Source of the DNA: Pigoraptor vietnamica
Taxonomy: Eukaryota > Opisthokonta > Filasterea
NCBI GenBank assembly: GCA_943704525.1
Contig: CALSCQ010002300.1
Span: forward strand, 1-10,491
Direction of reading: 5' to 3'
Length of the DNA stretch: 10,491 bases
The position numbers were made by a program, and so were the translations under genes. Shown piece by piece: positions 1 to 5,930 of the stretch. The notes under the pieces were generated by a model. That model was not told the origin of the DNA and did not search any database. It was given only the letters and a program-made list of their open reading frames with translations. Numbering within the stretch: the stretch's first letter is position 1; the number at the start of each line of letters is the position of its first letter.

Positions 1-3
1 AAA

Positions 4-30
4 CCCCCCCCCCCCCCCCCAAAAAAAAAA
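4..30. repeat. Homopolymer run C17 followed by A10 at the left edge
   Basis: Seventeen C followed by ten A lie immediately beyond the stop codon of the leftmost gene. Read on the minus strand this is T10 then G17. It is not a telomere repeat unit. Because it sits at the window edge it is a likely place for an assembly break or a length error. Confidence 0.9.
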
Positions 31-34
31 GATG

Positions 35-465
35 TCAAACGATATCCCCCACACAACCTTCACGAACACGACAAGCGCGAAAAGAAAGCGACTCGCCTTG
101 GATCACAGCGGGTGCATAAAAAACGAATTGCAGGCACACATCGCAAAGCAGAAGAAAAACATGCAGCAAGTAAGAGAGGTAGAGTTTTGAGTATTGCGTG
201 CCTGAGCGCGCGTGTGTATGTGCGAGTATTGCGCTTTGAAATTTCAAATCGCGAAAAGAGAGTGTTTCCCACGACACTGCGTGCGATACTCACTGTTGCG
301 CACGCTGCACGTTCCGTCCGTCTCGCAGCCGAGAATGTAACGCTGCTTCCCCACAATGAAAAACTTCGGATTTTTGAGCATTTTCACAGTCGAGCCTGCC
401 TCGGCAACCGAAGCGACGACGACGACCAGCGCCAACAGCGCAAAAACGTGTCGCGAACGCAACAT
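35..465 (-). CDS. Small putative secreted protein, two-exon model
   Basis: I do not recognise the family. On the minus strand an ATG at 465, with A at -3, opens a frame that begins with a classic signal peptide: a short basic start (MLRSRH), the hydrophobic core FALLALVVVV, and a likely cleavage after ASVAEA near residue 23. The mature part continues through NPKFFIVGKQRYILG and two cysteines to a consensus GTGAGT donor, giving exon 1 at 294-465 (172 nt, phase 1). The best downstream acceptor is CTCAG, so exon 2 would be 35-201, phase compatible, ending in TGA at 35-37; the protein would be about 112 aa. Exon 2 is hydrophobic and T-rich (SYLLHVFLLLC), so it could be a membrane segment, or it could really be intron with the true exon further left, for example after the AAG near 80. 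Exon 1 is fairly convincing; exon 2 is weak. No canonical TATA box is visible upstream. Confidence 0.5.
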
Positions 466-1113
466 TCTCGTCGCTTTCGCAAGCCTCCCCCAACACGAAG
501 CGCTTGGCTAATGGTCTCTTGAGCAAATAAACGTAAGAGAAATGAAAGGGGAGAAAAAAAGGGTGTCGAAATCGGGAGTGATTAGCGAGACGCTCACAGT
601 GGCGGGATTTGCTGCAAGCCGCAAAACGATGTGACGGTGGGGTTCAGCCGATGTCCGCAAGGAGTGGGTGTTCTGAGTGTGTATGGTGCAAGGTGGATGT
701 TAGGAAGAATGGAATGTGTTATGGAAGGTGAGGCTTTCCTGCACAGTGTTCATGACGATCCCGATTTATGAATGCGTTTTGCAGGGGGGGTTAGTGTTGA
801 GGCTAAGGTGATGGTTACGACAAGCCCCACTATTTTGGGCATTTTTTGTACGACTTGTCAGGGTGGATGTGGGTACCCCTGGTAGCGGTTGAGATGGGAA
901 CAAGTGTAGGGCAGGGTGGATGTTACAAATGGCAGGTGTGGTCGCACAAAATAATCCATTTCGATCGATTCTCTATTGAATTATGTATGAAAATAAGTGT
1001 TTGGAATGGGTAAAGGGGGCGGTGGCAATAACTAAATAAGGAAGGCACTTGTCACCCGGGTTACCATAATATGACATCATTGTATTCTGTTACCCCCGCG
1101 TTACCCACAACGT
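466..1113. other. Gene-free intergenic stretch
   Basis: No open frame with splice-site support was found on either strand. The stretch separates the start of the small secreted-protein gene from the 3' end of the Myb-like gene, so it should hold the promoter of the former and the terminator of the latter. No AATAAA is visible on the minus strand. The only internal structure I noticed is three copies of a 9-base motif, GGTGGATGT, described separately. Confidence 0.6.
691..923 (+). repeat. Three dispersed copies of GGTGGATGT
   Basis: GGTGGATGT occurs at 692-700, 862-870 and 915-923, each preceded by A or AG. Two of the copies continue into TTA. No further copy was noticed nearby. It may be remnant tandem sequence or protein-binding sites; nothing else in the stretch helps decide. 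Confidence 0.45.
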
Positions 1114-2119
1114 TCAGTCGTCCCTCTCACCGCGAGTGGAGCGCATGTGCGGCCCAATGTAGATGGCGTGCCCAGCGTAATTGAAGCTGTGCATTCAAAC
1201 TCCCTCAATAAGTGGAACGAAAATGCACTGATGGCTGCGCTTTAGACTGTGCGCTTCTCTCGACACCAAAGCGACTGACCGGCTGATTGCACCCGGGCAC
1301 GCATCAGGCCAACTCACCGATAGTTTGGGTCAATCACGAGGCCCTCGGCGAGTATGACCTGTCGATAGTAGTTCGAGCACTGGTAGCCGACGCGGTGCGG
1401 TATGTGACTGGAGAAGAGACCCCACTTGTCGCCGGCGCCGTACTTGCGAGCGACCTGAGGGGGATGCAGTACCAGCCGGCATAAGACATTACCGGCGAAA
1501 GGCGGGGCTGTCTGAACAACAGTGGGTCTGACACGCAAACCAGCATACCTCCACGAATGTCGCCTTTTCCTCCTCTGTCCAGTCGCCCATCCATTGTTCC
1601 TAGAGCAATAATTGCAACGTTAGTGATGAAGCCGTGTCCACTACAAGGCCATTCAAACAACTGTCACTCACCACGCCCGGTTCCGTGTGGCGATAGAAAT
1701 ACGCATTCGGATTCTTTCGGAAAAGTTTCGCCGAGATGAGGCGAGCGTCGGAGGCGCTCTTCGACTTCCGCGCCCCACCGCCATCCGCTGTAACGCCCAC
1801 ATAACTTATGTCAGATACTGAAAAGACAATTCATGGGACTGAGGTAACACTCACGTGCGCCGAGGGGGTTCTTGAAGCTAAACTTTCCGCCGCCATTCTT
1901 CTCCCAGGCGTCCGCCGCGGAGCCTTCGAGTCCGTGTCGCTGTCGCACTTCCTCGTGCAGCCAACCTGCCAGAAAAACGAAGGTGGAAAAAATGAGATGA
2001 GCAACTGACCATTCGACCGAAATGTGGGGCCCGATCCGACAAGGACAACAGGAGATGTGGTGGAAATAGCCGAGATAAACTATAAAGTGCTCATTTCCAT
2101 GTGCCGATTTCGTGGAGTA

Positions 2120-2154
<35 letters not shown>

Positions 2155-3092
2155 GACAAATTCAACTCACCGTGATAGTGGCTGTCCACGCGCACCGCGC
2201 GCGCAACGACATCCGCCGCAAAGTGCTCCTCGGCCGTCTTCAGCACAGAGTAATCGATGGGCTGCACATCCACGAGCATAGTTAGTATGCATGTCCGCGA
2301 AATGCAGCAAAAGGGCGACGTCAGTCACCAGTGTTACCCTACACGAGAAAATTTGCAATGCACACACGTGAAAGCGGCCGATGGCGAGCGCCTTTTAAAG
2401 TTCGTGCGAATCTTAGACGCACAAGTCGGCTTCTTGCGCCGAGACAACCACGAACCTCCGGCTCTGACGCATCCACGCACTCGCCGTTCTCGTCCAACGC
2501 GCGCTCTTCCCTCTTCGTGGGCGCCACTGCCGGTTCCCCTCGAATGCGCGACGACGAGCGCGTCGGTACAGGAGTGGGTGCCGGCTCCGAACGCCTTCGC
2601 TCTGTCGTTTGGGAACCCGATATCAGCACATCCGCGTGCACGGTGTCACGCCAACATTCACCAGATAATCGCACGTGAGCGACGAACCTTTTCGCACCGG
2701 CGATGGCGTCTTCTTCTGAGTCCTGCAGAAACAGAGGTTGGGTAGTGTGTTAGATGGCGCCCAATCCCACCCACATCCGAAGTCCCTCCACAGCCAATCT
2801 GCCGTTGCGGATCATACAGACGGACCACCCACGTGACTTGCGCAAGCTCCCCCTTCGCGGCGTCAATGCCCAGCGAGCGAAGCAGCACTTCATTGCGACG
2901 GATGTTTTCGAGCCGTTCCCTCTCATACTCGCTGAGATTGTTTTCCGCACGACGACGGCTTTGGGTACGAGCGGGCGATGGGCCCTTCTTCGTCTTCACG
3001 ACTCCCGCATCTCCAAGCACCGCTATCTTCGCCGGAGAGAGGCGTCCCTCGACTTTGGCGACGACCTCACCCGCATGCTTGGCGCGCGGCAT
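1114..3092 (-). CDS. Myb/SANT-like domain protein, eight-exon model (387 aa)
   Basis: Minus-strand exons are 2775-3092, 2456-2722, 2171-2261, 1855-1965, 1672-1787, 1549-1599, 1318-1454 and 1114-1186. All phases agree, giving one 387-aa frame. The ATG at 3092 has A at -3. Residues 54-74 hold a basic motif built around YERERLENIRRNEVLLRSLG, and 161-169 read RSSSRIRGE. Residues 292-362 carry the core: NPNAYFYRH, then a Myb/SANT-like helix-turn-helix with W308, W329 and Y347/Y348 at classic Myb spacing (GDWTEEE, DKWGLF, GYQCSNYY), followed by DPNYRFNYAGHAIYIG. The most probable role is a nuclear, DNA- or chromatin-binding regulator; that is inferred from the domain, and I cannot name an orthologue. 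The first two motifs recall the N-terminus of WDR76/CMR1 proteins, but no WD40 repeats follow. Least certain are the end of exon 1 (GTGGGT at 2774, or an earlier GTCACG near 2841), the donor after exon 2, and whether the last exon stops at 1114 or is spliced again at 1130. Confidence 0.82.
2121..2152 (+). repeat. (TG)16 microsatellite inside an intron of the Myb-like gene
   Basis: A perfect TG run lies in the 205-nt intron 1966-2170, close to its donor. It reads as CA repeat in the transcribed sense. The intron is flanked by GTGAGT and a pyrimidine-rich tract ending in GGCAG. Confidence 0.95.
2262..2286 (-). other. Branch-point-like TACTAAC and acceptor
   Basis: On the minus strand, TACTAAC at 2280-2286 lies about 18 nt before the acceptor GTGCAG, whose last base is 2262 and which starts exon 3 of the Myb-like gene. 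TACTAAC is the yeast-type optimal branch sequence. Similar CTAAC or CTAAT strings precede acceptors at 2723 (minus strand) and 3943 (CCTAAC, plus strand). Confidence 0.6.
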
Positions 3093-3213
3093 GGTTGCGA
3101 AGGGTTGGGCACTCGTACGTATCAGGCGCAAATCACCCTTGATGTTGCGTTTTGTTTCTGTCAACGTGCGCGGATTACCTCGCAAACCAAAAATAGCCCT
3201 CGTGTTGTTATGT

Positions 3214-3257
3214 CGTCACTACAATGTCACGATTAAATGGTGTCATTATTGTAGTGA
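3214..3257. repeat. Inverted repeat with 11-bp perfect arms
   Basis: GTCACTACAAT at 3214-3224 is the exact reverse complement of ATTGTAGTGAC at 3247-3257, with a 22-bp spacer. Additional GTCAC/GTCAT half-sites lie in the spacer, and GTGAC follows downstream. A two-fold protein-binding site in the divergent promoter is the simplest reading. Confidence 0.75.
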
Positions 3258-3264
3258 CAACTCA

Positions 3265-3272
3265 GTGACGTC
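3265..3272. promoter_or_regulatory. CRE-like palindrome TGACGTCA
   Basis: A perfect 8-bp TGACGTCA, the known binding site of CREB/ATF-type bZIP factors, lies about 95 bp upstream of the plus-strand TATA box. Its context (clustered GTCAC/GTGAC half-sites, divergent promoter) supports function; binding itself is inferred. Confidence 0.55.
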
Positions 3273-3358
3273 AATTGCCTCCACCTGGATTCGCAAAAAA
3301 ACACCTCCACCGACCTCCACGCACACACACAAAAGCACGCGACCCCAACACACGTCGA

Positions 3359-3369
3359 GGGTATAAAAG
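3359..3369 (+). promoter_or_regulatory. TATA box, GGGTATAAAAG context
   Basis: GGGTATAAAAG is close to the metazoan/fungal TATA consensus and points toward the HSF-like gene. It matches the GGGTATAAA core found before the fibrinogen-like gene. Transcription would be expected to begin around 3385-3395. Confidence 0.65.
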
Positions 3370-3567
3370 TGACCACGGAGAATGCATCGGCGAAGACTAC
3401 GCAGATTTCGCTCGTCTCGGGAACGAAGTTTCGGGTGCGTTTGCGTTCGGCGCTGCATTGGCTCACATGACCGCCCTGCGCGGGGCCGTCATCGCCATGT
3501 GCGGCCGTCGACGACGAGGGCGATGAAGTGGCTAATGCAATCGGACCACTGAACTGACAACAGCTTG

Positions 3568-4535
3568 ATGTGCTGCGCAGGCCTACGAATACAAGTTGAA
3601 TTGCCAAGCAAAGTCGTCGATGACGCAAAGATGTCCTCGAAAACGATGCGCCGATGCGCAGCAAAGCCGAAGTTTTCCGAAATACTCCACCGGACGGGTA
3701 CGTCAGTACTGAACTGTGAAACTGGCGGGAAAACCGCCGGCAGCGAATCAGCCTTGTTTAACATAACGAATGCCCTATTCGTCGCTTTTTTCAGGCTGCT
3801 CGAACGCGTTGACAGCGGCTTCTGCTGGTGTGGCGAGGACAAGATTAAGATTATCGACCGCGACCAAGGTAAGTGCTAGCAGTGATATATGCTGGAGGAA
3901 CGTACCCCTGACCTAACTACTGTCGCGCTTTGGCGATGTACAGTGTTGCGTACTGCGCGTGAGGAAGGACTGGACGTCGCCGATTTCAGGGCGTTCCGGC
4001 GGCAGTGGGAAACTACGGTTTCAGGTACACAAGCTGGCATGGCAGCGAGTTCATCGCCCGACCTGGCTACTGCAAAAGCCTGCCGTCAGCGGAGAAGCGT
4101 GCCATTCGTCCCGTGGAGACCGAATCGAAGGTGGTTCTTTGTTATAGCGCTGTGTGTGAGTGCTGTGTGTGCGTGTGGGTGTGTGTGTGCGTGAGTGTGC
4201 GTGTGCGTGCGTGCGTAATGTGGATGAGTGTGTGTGTGTGTGCGTGAGTTGTAGCGAAATCACGTTGCTTACGGCCGCGTATTTGACAGGTGGCGATGAG
4301 GTCGCTCGAGGCACGTACGGATAGCCTCAGAGTCTTGGTTTTGAACCTGCGTGACGAAGTAGCCGTGCTGTCCACCATGGTCACGAACGTTCTCCAAACG
4401 ACGCGTTCAGCGCGTGTGCCAGTGACGATGGCCGGACAGCCCGATCTTTCTGCTGAGGTGTCCCTTGACGACGACAACTCGGCTGCATCCCAGAATGAGG
4501 AAGGCAGCCAGTACTGTCACTTTGTGAACGGAGAG
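3568..4535 (+). CDS. HSF-type DNA-binding protein with coiled coil; frameshifted
   Basis: Exons are 3568-3701, 3795-3868, 3944-4130 and 4290-4535. Introns are GT-AG, although the first uses GTCAGT at 3702 in preference to the overlapping GTACGT at 3698, because only that keeps the frame. The product resembles the heat-shock-factor winged-helix domain: KFSEIL (residues 35-40), the conserved tryptophan in GFCW (56), KIKIID, then FRAFRRQ (84-90) and NYGFRY, matching the family's F..F.RQL..YGF signature with near-normal spacing. The last exon encodes a heptad-patterned stretch starting VAMRSLEARTDSLRV, as in HSF oligomerisation regions, then an acidic DDDN segment. Exon 3944-4130 is one base short near 4009-4013, between RRQW and NYGF, so the frame entering it does not match the frame leaving it. 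This is either a sequencing indel in the G3A3 run or a young pseudogene. The start could also be the better-context ATG at 3631. The role as a nuclear transcription factor is inferred from the domain. Confidence 0.75.
4146..4252 (+). repeat. Imperfect TG-rich tract within an intron
   Basis: Interrupted TG/TGCG/TGAG repeats fill most of the 159-nt intron 4131-4289 of the HSF-like gene. Several internal GTGAGT strings mimic donors and make the exact exon end (AAG/GTGGTT at 4130, chosen by frame) less certain. Confidence 0.85.
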
Positions 4536-4545
4536 GTGAGTTAAT

Positions 4546-4606
4546 GTGGTGTGTGTGCGTGTGTGTGTGTGTGTGTATGTTTGTGTGTGTGTGTGTGTGT
4601 GCGTGT

Positions 4607-4676
<70 letters not shown>
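4546..4676 (+). repeat. Long TG microsatellite at the 5' end of an intron
   Basis: About 130 bp of TG repeat, interrupted by a few C, A and T bases, begins about 10 nt after the GTGAGT donor at 4536. It reads as UG repeat in the transcript. Confidence 0.93.
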
Positions 4677-4678
<2 letters not shown>

Positions 4679-4706
4679 ATGTACCCATAAGGCCACCCCC
4701 TCACAG

Positions 4707-5419
4707 TCCGAGTCTGCGTGACCTGCAGATCCGTGCGTGGTCCCCCGTCCGTACCGGTGACGCGCGCGCTCGGCCAAGCGCAAAGTGCTGGCGGACGACT
4801 GTGATCACGTCGGCGCGGCCAAGCGGCGGTGTCCGGACGTTGGCAGACAACGAGAACGTAGCGACGACAGCGACACCGCCAGCAACGCGCACGTTTACCA
4901 TTCCGTGGGTGTGCTTCGCAGCGAATATTGTGTGAGCTCCGTTCTCCTATCCAGCGGTTGAATTGGCGGTCCCGTGCTGCTCTGGTCTATTGACTTCAAT
5001 CTGCGATTGCTATTTACTGTGCACAGCCTCACAACGTTGCGACCAGAATGTCCGCTTCGCACAGATGCCGGACCCTTGCATCCACCAAGTGAGTCGCGAG
5101 TGTGGCGCAGCAGAGAGAGGGGGGGGGGGGGGGGGGGTCTTGACGGGTCAGTCTCGTGTGCATGTCTTAGCGTGGTTGTTCGGCGACTGTTTTTTACTCT
5201 CGTGCCCCCAGCATGTCGGGAGTCCCGGAGAGGCCGACTGCATCGTCTCGTAACACGCTCCACGAGCAAGCGGTCGTTCGGCACATCGTCTGTGGGCTTC
5301 ACTCTGTCGTCTGCGCCTTGTTGTGTTTTGTTTGCCCCGTGCTCCACTCAATTGCCTTTAGCGCGCGTTTGTCCTCGCGAAGGATCGTCGTTGCCCATTG
5401 TCGCAGTGTTCTCCCTCTT
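4707..5419 (+). other. Downstream plus-strand exons, frame unresolved
   Basis: Three segments have convincing splice boundaries: 4707-4931 (acceptor CCCCCTCACAG, donor GTGAGC), 5027-5088 (acceptor TGTGCACAG, donor GTGAGT) and 5212-5419 (acceptor GTGCCCCCAG, donor GTAAAG). They follow the HSF-like exons in order and are probably its 3' part. Directly continuing that frame meets TGA at 4719-4721, which would give a four-residue tail (SESA) and make the rest 3' untranslated. Alternatively a frame rich in nuclear-type motifs (AKRKV, AAKRRC, RERSDDSD) is open from 4761. It can be spliced with a donor at 4929 into 5027-5088 and ends at TAA 5251-5253. All three frames stay open across parts of this stretch, so composition does not decide. 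A second indel, or an acceptor near 4778, would restore continuity. Confidence 0.5.
5119..5137 (+). repeat. G19 homopolymer in an intron
   Basis: Nineteen consecutive G lie in intron 5089-5211, after a GAGAGAG stretch. They could form a G-quadruplex in the transcript, and the exact length is likely to be error-prone. Confidence 0.9.
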
Positions 5420-5498
5420 GTAAAGACCGTGGAATGAGCTGGCGCTGTGTTACGGAAGGGAGTTCCTCTTCTTGCAGTCGTCGCGTGCGCGTGCACAT

Positions 5499-5541
<43 letters not shown>

Positions 5542-5930
5542 AACAACAACAACAACAACAACAACGAACATGTCGCATTCAGACTGCACTTCATTCACAC
5601 CCGTCAGGTTTGACGCAGACAAAACGCAACGCACAACGCACGCCAAGTAAAGGAAGATGGCAAGCGATGCAGAGAAGCAGTACGCGTCGATTGCAAAAAA
5701 TGCGCGAACATAGGCAAAACACGAAAAGAAAGGAAAAGTAAATGAAAGTGGCGCATCGATTGCGCTAAAGCGCCACAACAATTCGGCACAAAATGAGAGT
5801 CAGTCCAGCCTCCGTTGCACTAGTCCGCCGCACGGCAACGTTGACTAGAAAAAGGCAACAAGCATCGCTCCGGTCGCTTGGGACAGCACGAGCTTCGGTT
5901 GCCGTGGCGTCCTCTCCGGTTTCAGTCCCT
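5420..5930. other. Convergent 3' region with a possible 58-nt intron
   Basis: The region lies between the plus-strand exons and the 3' end of the fibrinogen-like gene. A consensus-like intron (GTAAAG at 5420 to TTCTTGCAG at 5477) suggests that plus-strand transcription continues to at least 5478. From there a frame runs to TAA at 5739-5741 encoding a His-Thr repeat, eight glutamines and a basic tail (KRKEK), created largely by the CA/CAA microsatellite. No AATAAA is visible. I treat it as probable 3' untranslated sequence; see findings. Confidence 0.4.
5499..5565 (+). repeat. Compound microsatellite (CA)n then (CAA)8
   Basis: A perfect CA run from about 5499 to 5540 passes directly into eight CAA units at 5541-5564. 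Short CG/CA alternation (GCGCGTGCACATG) precedes it. Confidence 0.95.

Larger units (their letters stand above)
3093..3567. promoter_or_regulatory. Divergent promoter between Myb-like and HSF-like genes
   Basis: This stretch of about 475 bp separates two head-to-head genes. It contains the 11-bp inverted repeat, the CRE-like palindrome and a plus-strand TATA box, listed separately. The Myb-like side shows no TATA box. Part of the right half (3383-3567) may be 5' untranslated sequence of the HSF-like gene; ATG codons at 3383 and 3467 open only short frames of 19 codons or so in the latter case. Confidence 0.6.

Noticed and set aside
1-60. Telomere or chromosome end at the left edge
   Set aside because: The C17/A10 run is two homopolymers, not repeated telomeric units, and a gene-like frame follows immediately.
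2775-3092. Assignment of the Myb-like gene to the WDR76/CMR1 WD40 family
   Set aside because: The N-terminal ENIRRN and RSSSRIRG motifs resemble that family, but the spliced C-terminus is a Myb/SANT-like domain and no WD40 repeat is present.
2754-3366. Plus-strand open frames of 160-177 codons
   Set aside because: They are opposite the first exon of the Myb-like gene, show no domain, and would run through the divergent promoter.
4005-4024. A 20-nt GT-AG intron that would restore the frame in the HSF-like exon
   Set aside because: It would remove exactly the NYGF motif that is the family hallmark, and 20 nt is far shorter than every other intron here (about 52 nt or more). A one-base indel explains the data better.
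4381-4783. Minus-strand frames with long His-Thr runs
   Set aside because: Antisense translation of the intronic TG repeat and the HSF-like exon; no start or splice support.
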